A DNA stretch of 64,000 nucleotides. It comes from Lachnoclostridium sp. An118. GTDB taxonomy: Bacteria; Bacillota; Clostridia; Lachnospirales; Lachnospiraceae. The DNA is taken from the NCBI RefSeq assembly GCF_002160985.1, contig NZ_NFLQ01000010.1:50151-114150 (forward strand), given 5' to 3'. Numbering within the stretch: position 1 is the stretch's first letter; every line of letters starts with the position of its first letter. This document shows, one piece after another, positions 8,351 to 16,814 of this stretch. The notes below the pieces were generated by a model. That model searched no databases, was not told where the DNA came from, and was given only the letters and a program-made list of their open reading frames with translations. Both the position numbers and the translations under genes were made by a program.

Positions 8351-8423
8351 AAATAGGAAATGGTAAATAAAAAGGTAGGAGAGAATGTAAGTACACATAT
8401 TTCATTAGAGGGTGATGTCAAAT

Positions 8424-8430
8424 AGTTTCA
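8424..8430 (+). promoter_or_regulatory. AGTTTCA motif, leftmost copy
   Basis: AGTTTCA followed by AAGGAGAATTTCAT, 30 nt before a remnant coding segment. It is the same motif found upstream of transcription units in the 20-52 kb locus, and here it heads the decayed second copy of that locus. Confidence 0.4.
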
Positions 8431-8458
8431 AGGAGAATTTCATAGAGCGTGCCTATCC

Positions 8459-8647
8459 ATGAATGATGAAATTGCCATATATATCTGTGAATGGGTAAAT
8501 GATATACCATTAACGGATATTTTTGTGGGCAAATATTCTATGCAGATGATTCTTGCGATTTGGAAAAGCACGCAATTTTTAAGAGCACTGGAGATGATGA
8601 AGGAGTTGTTGGAGGGCCTTACAGAGAAAGCAGAGTTTGTTATATAA
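8459..8647 (+). pseudogene. Remnant of the conserved 101-residue gene (second locus copy)
   Basis: The 62-residue reading contains LTDIFVGKYSMQMILAIWKS and FLRALEMMKELLEGL. This matches LTDIYIGQYSLPMILAIWKN and FLKAMEVMTELDKG of the intact gene at 21411-21716. The N-terminal third is missing or diverged. It marks the start of a degraded second copy of the main locus in the same orientation. Confidence 0.65.
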
Positions 8648-8857
8648 GAATTATGGGATGGAATTGGAACATGTGGATGAGACATTATTAATGGTATAAT
8701 TGGAAGAACAGCATAGTAACTACGGAGCACGTGGAGTAAAAGAAGCGTTGACAAAGGAGACTATCTATGACTGTAATATTGGCACATATAAAGGGAAGAA
8801 GGTGAGACTGTCCAGAGATATTGAAGTTATTAAGATAAACATAATCTCTGAATGCTA
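8648..8857 (+). pseudogene. Remnant of the Clp-like AAA+ ATPase C-terminus (second locus copy)
   Basis: Translation gives MELEHVDET, then after a frame break LEEQHSNYGARGVKEAL and TIYDCNIGTYKGKKVRLS. The intact ATPase at 30241-31617 ends with MELEHMDEE, LKEQHSNYGARGVRDAV and TVYDRNIGRYKGHKVLLS. Only about 65 codons remain, with stop codons. Everything between this and the preceding remnant (about 9.7 kb in the intact copy) is gone. Confidence 0.7.
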
Positions 8858-8867
8858 GAAATCCTGG

Positions 8868-8985
8868 TATCATTTTTCGTTGCTTGGTATATATGCTGAG
8901 ATGTATAATAAGAGTAATGATATAGGGATATTCTCGTATATACTTTTTTATTGAGAAAATCAGCAGGAGGAAAGAAGACTATATC
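8868..8985 (+). repeat. Diverged direct repeat of 53253-53370
   Basis: The stretch from TGGTATCATTT through GCTGAGATGTATAATA and ATTCTCG to AATCAGCAGGA is shared with 53253-53370 at roughly 75-80 percent by eye. Short readings such as YAEMYNKSNDIGIFSYILF and CAEMYNRFNDTGLFSNILF are similar too, so the repeat may be a decayed coding segment. In both places it lies at the right end of a copy of the locus. Confidence 0.6.
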
Positions 8986-9040
8986 TAATGTGATAAAAAA
9001 TTATTAGATTTACTTTGAATAAGAGTGTAAAAAACGTGAA

Positions 9041-9187
9041 ATGAAATTACAATACTTTTGCCCTAAAGTAAAATCCAGTTTTGGTAACATGGGGAGAGAA
9101 TTTAGTTTGGAAAATAAACGGAGTTTTTTATTGCATAAGAAAACTGATTTTGAATATGTTTATTTCACTCTATTTGAGATATCATAA
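9041..9187 (+). CDS. Possible 48-residue protein, unknown
   Basis: An ATG-initiated frame of 48 codons, lysine- and phenylalanine-rich, ending with TLFEIS. It has no good ribosome binding site and no recognised domain. It may equally be a piece of a larger lost gene. The following 9188-9537 has several short frames (for example one reading ERAGYYINECMGYPKAK) broken by stops, consistent with more gene debris; only the GAAGGAGG of the next gene is clearly functional. Confidence 0.2.
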   Translation: MKLQYFCPKVKSSFGNMGREFSLENKRSFLLHKKTDFEYVYFTLFEIS

Positions 9188-9537
9188 GATTAGCACCTCG
9201 TCTGGTTAAAGAAGGAGTATCCTTATTTTGTATATACTTCAGAAAGGAAGCACGAAAGAGTGGTCTCCGACCGATATGGAGCGTGCCGGTTATTATATAA
9301 ATGAATGCATGGGATACCCGAAGGCGAAATGAAAGCAACGGAGTATCTGAAGAAAGACAGATCGCCGAAAGAAGATTATAAAATTACATAGCTGTTTCTG
9401 GATCCTGAAGGCCGGTTTTGCGACAAGGAGTATGGAATGAATATAGACGCCAGGCAGCGAATCGAGGGTGTAGGGAGGCACAGAACTGTCTGCGTCTCCT
9501 GAACATGGATTTTGAAGGAGGTTCCTTGTGAAAATCA

Positions 9538-11523
9538 ATGAATGAGAGCAAAGAAAAGAAAACCACAGCTACGAAGAAAATCATAGTCATACAGATTTTT
9601 CTTCTGATCTGCATCCTGACCGCGCTGTTCATCTGGAAAAGTGCATTATCCCGTAACCTCAGTGCTTATGTCCAGAGGGCAGTGCCATATGAAGAGACCG
9701 GATCAGCGGGAGAACACTATACCATGGAAATCAATTCCATGGATGATTGGCTGGACTTTTCCGAAAACGTTAATCAAGGGAGAAGCTACCTGGGGTATCG
9801 GATCGAATTAAATACGGATCTGGACTTTGCAGACCAGACTTATCTGGATCCAGTAGGAAGCTACACAAGCCCTTTTGAGGGAAATTTTTATGGGAACGGG
9901 CATACGCTCAGGAACATAAGCATATCTTCCGATGAAAATTATGTGGGTGTGTTCGGCTATACCCAAGGAGCTGTGATTCGGGAACTGAATGTTATTGACT
10001 GCCAGCTATACAGCTACTCTGCCACGGGAACTGGCGGGATAGCCGGTTATGTTTCGGGATATGTCCTAGAGTGTAGCTTTAGCGGCACAGTAGAGGCAGA
10101 TGCGGGCTCTGCTGGAGGGATTGCGGGAAATAACTGGGGCGGTATAGACGACTGCTCCGTATCTGGAGAGATCAGAGGCTCCGGCGTGAGCGGCGGCTAT
10201 GGGGGAGGAATGTCTGCTTCCTTTGGAACGGGAGGCATCACCGGAGATAATAGCGGGACAGTCAGCAGATGTATCAACTATGCGGAAGTATCCATCGACT
10301 CGGACTTTTATGATCTGGGCGGGATATCCGGATATAATCAGGGATTCATACAATCCTGCGGGAATTTTGCAGATATGAACGGCGGCGGGATCGTTGACAA
10401 TAATTCGGATTACGCAGTCATTCGGGGATGCTTTAGCTTTGGCGATACATACGCTGGCATAGCGGTTGGAAGCTACAGCGAAAGTACCATAGAGTACTGT
10501 GTGAATCTGGGTCTTACATCGGGCCGGTATGCGGCAGGTATCGTTTCCTTCTGGGGGCAGGATAATGAAGAGAATTATCAGGGAAGGATTTCACAGTGTT
10601 TATCTGCGGGGACTTTCGGAAATGAACTGGTCAGAAGCAGGTATTTTGACAGCAGTTTCCTGACTGCAAATTACCGGATACATACGCTGTCGAACGCGGA
10701 AACAGAACAGTTGACCGCCCTTCTGGAGGAAAACGAATATGAAGAGGCCTATGGATTTGCGGCAGAAACGGAGAATCAAAGGAGAAACATCATATTTTGT
10801 GTAACAGCGGTGGGGCTGACTCTTTTGCTTGCGGTCGGCGACAGTATCTATTTTGGAAGAAAAACATTAGAAAAGCAGAGAATTTATATCCGGGCAGGAA
10901 AACTGGTGAAAGAGGGAGCGCTTCGGGAAGGCGCCTGCTTGTATGGTACAGTTCTGGATTATAAGGACAGCGCCGACCGGGGAAAAAGCTGTTTTAGGGA
11001 TTATCTGCAGAAGTGTACGGAGTCAGGAAAATTTGAAATCGGTAGGATCCATGGAGAATCCATCTTGTGGGAGTGTATCAGCAGGAAAGAAACAGAATAC
11101 CGTCTGCTGTGCGGAGCGGTTCTGAAAGTAGAGTGTATCCATGCTGCCCCGGAGCTTGTCTCATGGAAGAATTCTGATCTGTATAAGAAGTTGAATTCTG
11201 TTTACAGGCAGGAATGGTTCAGCACGATAGAGCAGGGATTCCTGAAGGGAGAGGTTGATCTTCTGACAATGGAGGAAGCAAAGCAGATTTCGAAAAACAA
11301 AGAACGCATGCGGTGCAAATCTGCTGGCGGACCGGGAGATATCCTCACCGGCAGCGGCTGTGTATACTGGTGGATTCGAAATGAAGATAAAAGAGAAACT
11401 GCTAGAATGCCATTTGTAACAGGCGAAGGACTGATCAGTGAGAGAGGAATGTGGAACACAGCGGAGAATATAGGCGTCCGTCCGGTGATAACCATAAAGG
11501 TGGAAAATGAAGATTCTATTTAA
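9538..11523 (+). CDS. Membrane protein with GLUG-type beta-helix and C-terminal DUF6273-like domain
   Basis: A 661-residue protein with an N-terminal membrane segment (about 14-37). An external glycine-rich repeat region follows (about 100-390) with GLUG-like repeats such as GTGGIAGYVSG and GSAGGIAGNNWG, expected to fold as a beta-helix. A second membrane segment (about 418-440) precedes a cytoplasmic part. That part has a YKDSADRGKSC motif typical of short helical repeats in Firmicutes and a C-terminus YWWIRNEDK...GVRPVITI resembling DUF6273. GAAGGAGG is 16 nt upstream, rather far. It overlaps the next gene by 17 bp. Probably a surface sensor or receptor; function is not known. Confidence 0.6.
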   Translation: MNESKEKKTTATKKIIVIQIFLLICILTALFIWKSALSRNLSAYVQRAVPYEETGSAGEHYTMEINSMDDWLDFSENVNQGRSYLGYRIELNTDLDFADQTYLDPVGSYTSPFEGNFYGNGHTLRNISISSDENYVGVFGYTQGAVIRELNVIDCQLYSYSATGTGGIAGYVSGYVLECSFSGTVEADAGSAGGIAGNNWGGIDDCSVSGEIRGSGVSGGYGGGMSASFGTGGITGDNSGTVSRCINYAEVSIDSDFYDLGGISGYNQGFIQSCGNFADMNGGGIVDNNSDYAVIRGCFSFGDTYAGIAVGSYSESTIEYCVNLGLTSGRYAAGIVSFWGQDNEENYQGRISQCLSAGTFGNELVRSRYFDSSFLTANYRIHTLSNAETEQLTALLEENEYEEAYGFAAETENQRRNIIFCVTAVGLTLLLAVGDSIYFGRKTLEKQRIYIRAGKLVKEGALREGACLYGTVLDYKDSADRGKSCFRDYLQKCTESGKFEIGRIHGESILWECISRKETEYRLLCGAVLKVECIHAAPELVSWKNSDLYKKLNSVYRQEWFSTIEQGFLKGEVDLLTMEEAKQISKNKERMRCKSAGGPGDILTGSGCVYWWIRNEDKRETARMPFVTGEGLISERGMWNTAENIGVRPVITIKVENEDSI

Positions 11524-13336
11524 ATCTATCGGAACAGGAATATTGTGTTTTGTGGCGTTCATTCTGCTGATCGCTATGGCAGATAATATGCCCACAATGA
11601 TTTCCAGTGTCTTTGAGGTCAGCCTGAGAGACTGGTGGTATGATTTTGTGACAGAGAAAACGCTGGAGTATGTCGCGGCAACAGCAGTGCTGACCGCTGT
11701 GATGTATCTGGTCTGGCAGTTGGGAAGCAGGGCAGGAAGATCTGCAGGGACGGTTCTGGCGATTCTGGTTGCGGGAGAGCTGATCCTGGCGGCGTCCTTT
11801 GGCCAGTACTGGAACTATATAGAAGAAAACTGCGTCCCGGCGGAATGGTCGGGCCTGGAGCTGGCCTATACAGAGTCTTTCGGCTCCCTGCAGGCTGCGA
11901 GGCTGTATTTTTTCATATTTGTGTGTGTTATTTTCGCGGCAGGAATCATTTTGAATTACCTGAAAGTTTTCTTCCGGGACCAAATCGAAAAGGAGACCGC
12001 AGATCAGGTTTTCAGCGGAAACAGACTGTTTCAGGAGATGCTCTGCACGGGAATTCCTGTATGTATTATTCTGACGGGAACCTATAGTTTGGCCGGCTTT
12101 TTGGATTTCCCTGTAGCTGAGCTTTTTGCGATTGTGTTTGTGGCCATGATTTTGGGGCATGTCCTCCTCTCATCTTTTTATTTCAGAAAAATCTTGCAGT
12201 ATTACAGATCAATTATCGAAGACAGAGAAATCAAAAGATATCTTGTAATCGTGAGAGAAAACAGTTCCTCACAGAAGTCCTTTCTTTATGAAAGATTCTG
12301 GCGGAAAGGAAACTGCATTGAGAAATTGCAAAAACAGGAGATTTATCTACTCCCCCGGAACCTGTCAGAAGGAAATGACGGCAGCTTCATTATGCTGGAC
12401 GTGTACAGCGGGGAGGCGGCGGGAAAAGAGCTGAAGGACAAAGAAAAGTTTGAAAAAACTAGGCTTCAGGAAAGAGGTACGTTCAACATTGCATACTGTG
12501 AGGATACATATGCCTTCCGAGACTATATCCGTTTCTACGACCGGTACGCTTCCGATCTGGAGACATTAATGAAAGAAATCATAGCGTTAAAAGGTTTTCT
12601 GCAGTACCGTGAGAGGCAGACCGGGATTATTTCAAGACTGCAGACGGACAGTCTTACGGTTACGAACTGCATCGTAGATGAAATCATTGCCTTCCGGCGG
12701 TATTTTGACCAGAATATAAACCGGTTTCTTGTGTTTGATTATGCGATTAAATGGCTGGAGACTGTGAACTACCTATATACTATGATCGCTGTTTCCCATC
12801 AGGCAGTCCCGCTGTCCGGGAAAGTCAGAAACCGGATCGTGATGGCGGATTTTAAAAAGTGGACAGAGCTGAGAGAGAATGTTGTCCATGATAGGGATAT
12901 AGATGGGATCATCAGCCGCAGTCACCGCGGGGATTCGGTTTTCCAGAGCTTTCAAAGGATATGGAAAGCCGTTACGGTAAGGGAGTACTCATTCTCAAAA
13001 TACACGGTAGGCGAGCTGATTGCGGCTTCCAATCGGCTGCGGAATTATACAAGAGGCCACGGGGTATTTACTTTTGAGATATCGGATGAAATCAACCTGG
13101 ATCTGCTTGAGATTCTGGTGTTTCTGATCAATCAGATGATAGTAAATGATCAGCTTGATGGAGATTTTTCCAATCTGGAGGAACTCGGCTGGATGGTCTA
13201 TGTCGGGGATACCCCTTATTTCCTGTATTCTTACAACAAGACCTACGATGAATACTGCTTTAATTCATTCCGGAACAGCAGCAGTATTATGCTGCCGGCA
13301 GATATCAGGAGAAAAGAAGATGAACAGATACATTAG
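11507..13336 (+). CDS. Six-TM membrane protein with cytoplasmic RGHG-motif domain, unknown
   Basis: Six hydrophobic segments occupy about residues 6-221 and a large cytoplasmic domain follows. Near residue 508 it has the motif RLRNYTRGHGVFTFE. A similar motif, SLRNVLRGHGSFE, lies at the matching place in the next protein, so the two share a domain. A conserved RN...RGHG helix is reminiscent of HEPN-like folds, which are often RNases, but that is inference. It overlaps both neighbours by 17 bp, so the three genes are translated as one unit. Confidence 0.55.
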   Translation: MKILFKSIGTGILCFVAFILLIAMADNMPTMISSVFEVSLRDWWYDFVTEKTLEYVAATAVLTAVMYLVWQLGSRAGRSAGTVLAILVAGELILAASFGQYWNYIEENCVPAEWSGLELAYTESFGSLQAARLYFFIFVCVIFAAGIILNYLKVFFRDQIEKETADQVFSGNRLFQEMLCTGIPVCIILTGTYSLAGFLDFPVAELFAIVFVAMILGHVLLSSFYFRKILQYYRSIIEDREIKRYLVIVRENSSSQKSFLYERFWRKGNCIEKLQKQEIYLLPRNLSEGNDGSFIMLDVYSGEAAGKELKDKEKFEKTRLQERGTFNIAYCEDTYAFRDYIRFYDRYASDLETLMKEIIALKGFLQYRERQTGIISRLQTDSLTVTNCIVDEIIAFRRYFDQNINRFLVFDYAIKWLETVNYLYTMIAVSHQAVPLSGKVRNRIVMADFKKWTELRENVVHDRDIDGIISRSHRGDSVFQSFQRIWKAVTVREYSFSKYTVGELIAASNRLRNYTRGHGVFTFEISDEINLDLLEILVFLINQMIVNDQLDGDFSNLEELGWMVYVGDTPYFLYSYNKTYDEYCFNSFRNSSSIMLPADIRRKEDEQIH

Positions 13337-15044
13337 TTGGAATAACCGGAGACGGGACAGAAACTATTGGATAGGAATATGGATTTTGCTGGCTTCCGCG
13401 GTAAATTTCCATGTCTGGCTTAACATAGAGAATGGCCCTGCCGCTGTAATCAGGGACGTGCTGGAGCGTTTTTACAGAAGAATTATTCCCAGCCTGCTGA
13501 TCAGCGGGGCCGGATATATACTCTTTGCAGAACTTACATTCATAGCGGGGACAGTAATGATCGTCTTTCTGCTGAATCATCTTGCTGGTATGCTGCCGGA
13601 TACGGAGCTTCAGGGTGTATCCGGAAAGTACCGGTTTGTATACAGAACTTCTTTTCTGTGTGATGTCTTTGCAGGACTGTTTCTTGAACTGGCGGCAGCG
13701 GCAGGACTGGGAGGGATGACAGAAATACTGACAGGCGAATCTGCTGCCGCGTGGCTTTTTATGCTGTTTTTTGTCTGCGGCAGTGTTCTGTACTGGAGAA
13801 GTATCCTGCCTGCTGCGCAGTATCATAAGGTGTGGAACCTGTTAAAAGCAGACCGGGAATACGAGGATCAGGTATGGTACTGCATTTCTAACGGGCGGGA
13901 GGGGCTGTCCACCTTTGACCGGGTTCCATGGAAAGGAAAGATTTCCCAGATCATAGTGGCCGGGGAAGATTTGAAAGCCTTAGATGCCGGAGTGAAAATG
14001 GAAACCTTTGTCTATTATCTTATCTGTATCGATTCTGACGAAGACATTCGGGAAGAGTTTGTCAGCCGGATTTATTCTGCCCTTAACACACCACATTCCA
14101 GGCTTCTGGTCTTAAGTTTCGGCTACGGGAAAAACGGAATCGATGTAAAACGTCTGCTTGGCGTTCTTTCGGAAAACAGCAATGTCAGGACAGAAGAATT
14201 TCCGGATCTGAAGCTTCACGGCAGGATGGATATAGAGAGTCTGATATCAGATCAGAACTTCCGCAGGAAGAGAAACGTGAGGATGCCGCTGCGTTTCGTC
14301 AAAAACGAAGAGCTAGCGGATACTTATCTCAGCATTGGGAAGGGGCCCTGCCTGTGCCTGCAGTTTTTAAGAAAAATTCTGAATGATCTGGAAATACTGC
14401 CTGCAATTTACGCGGTGTTTGACTTTACTGACCTCCAGTACCGCATGGCCGCTGCATATGAACATGGAGACGATACGGCCTGGATGAAAGAACACGGAAA
14501 AGATATCGGGAATATTATGAGCATGGGGAAAGAACTTGAGGAAAGTGTGATTCGGAAAAAATTTCAGCAGGGCGATATCCGGATAACTTTCGAAGAGATA
14601 TTTTCCCGGATCATCACAGAGGAAGAGATGGCGGTCATCCGGAAATATCTGCCGGACTACAGGCCCGACAGAACTTATCCTGTCTATACTTCAATCGTTT
14701 ATCTGACTACATCTTTGAGAAATGTACTGCGGGGACACGGTTCCTTTGAACATGTGGACGCAGAGATTTTGTTTGAGCTGGTTTTCAAACTGGCTCTGAT
14801 GAACATTCTCATCCTCTCCGCAAACGATCTTACTCTTGAGACAGAGGACAGTCCGGTGTGGCCGGGGGAAACGTACCGTAAAGTGATCGGGAGGAAGAAT
14901 TCGGATACAGTGCGGAATATGAGTCCTTTTCTGATGGCCTCCGGGACAGGAAATATACTTGTCTTTAATAACTGGGATAAGCCGTCGAAAAAAAAAATGA
15001 AAAAGAAATTGTGGAATATATTAATTACCTGGATGGAACGCTAA
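13320..15044 (+). CDS. Multi-TM membrane protein, paralogue of the preceding gene's cytoplasmic domain
   Basis: A 574-residue protein with about five hydrophobic segments in the first 160 residues and a cytoplasmic region of 400 residues. The RN...RGHG motif is near residue 470. The start at 13320 is used because it overlaps the previous gene by 17 bp exactly as the previous pair does; a longer frame from 13146 lies inside that gene. The last lines (NILVFNNWDKPSKKKMKKK) are basic. Not recognised as a named family. Confidence 0.55.
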   Translation: MNRYISWNNRRRDRNYWIGIWILLASAVNFHVWLNIENGPAAVIRDVLERFYRRIIPSLLISGAGYILFAELTFIAGTVMIVFLLNHLAGMLPDTELQGVSGKYRFVYRTSFLCDVFAGLFLELAAAAGLGGMTEILTGESAAAWLFMLFFVCGSVLYWRSILPAAQYHKVWNLLKADREYEDQVWYCISNGREGLSTFDRVPWKGKISQIIVAGEDLKALDAGVKMETFVYYLICIDSDEDIREEFVSRIYSALNTPHSRLLVLSFGYGKNGIDVKRLLGVLSENSNVRTEEFPDLKLHGRMDIESLISDQNFRRKRNVRMPLRFVKNEELADTYLSIGKGPCLCLQFLRKILNDLEILPAIYAVFDFTDLQYRMAAAYEHGDDTAWMKEHGKDIGNIMSMGKELEESVIRKKFQQGDIRITFEEIFSRIITEEEMAVIRKYLPDYRPDRTYPVYTSIVYLTTSLRNVLRGHGSFEHVDAEILFELVFKLALMNILILSANDLTLETEDSPVWPGETYRKVIGRKNSDTVRNMSPFLMASGTGNILVFNNWDKPSKKKMKKKLWNILITWMER

Positions 15045-15133
15045 TACTTCCAGAATTCCCCGGGGTGGAGATGGATTTTTGATGTTTCGGATACTATTAG
15101 TATTGATGTTTATAATTCAGGGAGGTATAGAAA

Positions 15134-16627
15134 ATGATGTACGAAAGATTTGAGATGTCTCTGATTGTTCCCTTCTGGTACAATCCGTCCTTTTATGAAA
15201 AGATAGGGACAGAGGAGGATACCGGAGGGAAACCGTATTTCCAGAGGAAAGCAATCCGGAGTAACCGCCTAAACGAGCAGAATGAAGATATGTGGAAAGA
15301 TGAGGAGCAGGGGCTGGTGCGGTGCCTGGAACTGCAGCAGAAGTACAGAAAGAACCTTGGACTGCATGTCAAGGAAAACTGGACTTACCGCATGGAAAAC
15401 AGGGAGGATATTCCGTTTAAGATCTCGAAGGTGAACGGCTGGTTTTTCAAGAGAGGCGAAGGTTATCTTACCCTGCATGTAAGAGCGGACAGCTTGGATG
15501 AAGAACAAGTTCTGGATCTCCGTGCTATGTTAACTGATGTAAAAGCTGAGAAGAAGATCTGTTATACAGTAAAGACAGACAGGGACAAAACTGATAAAGC
15601 AGAATTTACCGTAAAAAATCTGATTCGGAAAATCCTTGGGATGTTCGGGAAGTTCGAAGCGGAAGCGCAGAGAGGAACTTTCCTCAGAGCAATGAACCTT
15701 TCCTATGGGATCGTGGAAGAACTGGATCCGGAAACGTCCGGTATTTATTTTGAGAAGCTCCGCCTCAATGCGGATGGAAGCTGTCAGGTTTCTCAGAAGA
15801 TCGACAGCAGTTTTCTTTATCAGGTGGAGAAGTATCCCTATATTAACTGGGTGGTGTCAGAAGAATCTCTTGCGGGAACGGCGGATATGCGTCAGGCTCT
15901 TGATATTGCAGAGAAGAACGTCAGGTTCCTGAGGGAAGGTCTGGGTCCCGCCATTTCCCGGGACTATCTGATGGTTTATCTGTACTATATAAGTCTGAAC
16001 GCCCGCACAGAACAACTGGAGAAGCAGAGCCGTGAAGCGTCTAACGATATGTGTGTGTACCCTGCCATGAGAAAGATCCGCCATCTGCAGCAGCAGCTTG
16101 TTATGCTCACCAACCAGATACATATCAATACGCTTTTCTACAGATATCTGTGTACCACAGTGTGGAACCTGCCGGAGCGGCTTGAATGGTTAGAGGAAAC
16201 TTCGGAGGACGATGTCTTTATCAGCTACCGGAGAAAGTACGGCGGATACCCAGCAAGGCTGATTCATGATAAATTGAAACAGAGTGGCTGCAAGGTATTC
16301 TACGATTATAAATCCATGCGGGCGGGAGACTTTAATGTCCAGCTTGCGAAAGCGATGAAAAACGGGATGTATGTTGTTGCTGTTCTGACGCCGGAGTGTC
16401 TGGACGAAGGAGTCGAAGGAGAAAATTATATGTTAAAAGAACTCCGGCGTGCTATGGATTCGGGTAATCAGATCAAAGTGATTAATGTGTTTGTGGACGG
16501 ATTTTCTTTTCCGGTAGAGTTGCCACAGGGACTAGAAAAAATAGATACACAGCACGGAATCTATATGGACGCGGAGAATCTGGACTCAGCGCTGGAAAGA
16601 GTGGTTGATGTAGTGAGAAGGGGGTAG
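15134..16627 (+). CDS. TIR-domain effector with unknown N-terminal sensor region
   Basis: The C-terminal 140 residues form a TIR domain: DDVFISYRRKYGGYPARLIH at about residue 358, KVFYDYKSMRAGDFN, VVAVLTPECL, and the helix MLKELRRAM carrying the probable catalytic glutamate. Bacterial TIR domains of this kind usually consume NAD+. The first 350 residues include IPFKISKVNGWFFKRGEGYL and a helical stretch with several cysteines and are not recognised. GGGAGG is 8 nt upstream. It directly follows the three-gene membrane cassette, so the cassette may supply the trigger. Confidence 0.75.
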   Translation: MMYERFEMSLIVPFWYNPSFYEKIGTEEDTGGKPYFQRKAIRSNRLNEQNEDMWKDEEQGLVRCLELQQKYRKNLGLHVKENWTYRMENREDIPFKISKVNGWFFKRGEGYLTLHVRADSLDEEQVLDLRAMLTDVKAEKKICYTVKTDRDKTDKAEFTVKNLIRKILGMFGKFEAEAQRGTFLRAMNLSYGIVEELDPETSGIYFEKLRLNADGSCQVSQKIDSSFLYQVEKYPYINWVVSEESLAGTADMRQALDIAEKNVRFLREGLGPAISRDYLMVYLYYISLNARTEQLEKQSREASNDMCVYPAMRKIRHLQQQLVMLTNQIHINTLFYRYLCTTVWNLPERLEWLEETSEDDVFISYRRKYGGYPARLIHDKLKQSGCKVFYDYKSMRAGDFNVQLAKAMKNGMYVVAVLTPECLDEGVEGENYMLKELRRAMDSGNQIKVINVFVDGFSFPVELPQGLEKIDTQHGIYMDAENLDSALERVVDVVRRG

Positions 16628-16662
16628 GAAGCTATTCAGTTGATTTCACTGTAATCGGAGGG

Positions 16663-16812
16663 GATATTGCCAAACTCGGGGAGAATAATAATGTATCCAC
16701 GGAGGTGCTCTGCAAGATTTGTGGTGTTCTGAACTGCGTGGTTGATGACATTGTTGAATTTATGCCGAATTCAGAGGATGAAGTGGGTGATTATATAGGA
16801 GAGGAGCGTTAA
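16663..16812 (+). pseudogene. Remnant of a Cro/CI-type HTH gene
   Basis: The open frame reads DIAKLGENNNVSTEVLCKIC followed by GVLNCVVDDIVEFMP. This is the second half of the small YozG-like XRE regulators. No start codon or first helices are present. It ends 2 nt before the next gene's ATG and its last codons carry that gene's ribosome binding site, so an HTH gene once sat upstream of the TIR gene. Confidence 0.7.
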
Positions 16813-16814
16813 TA

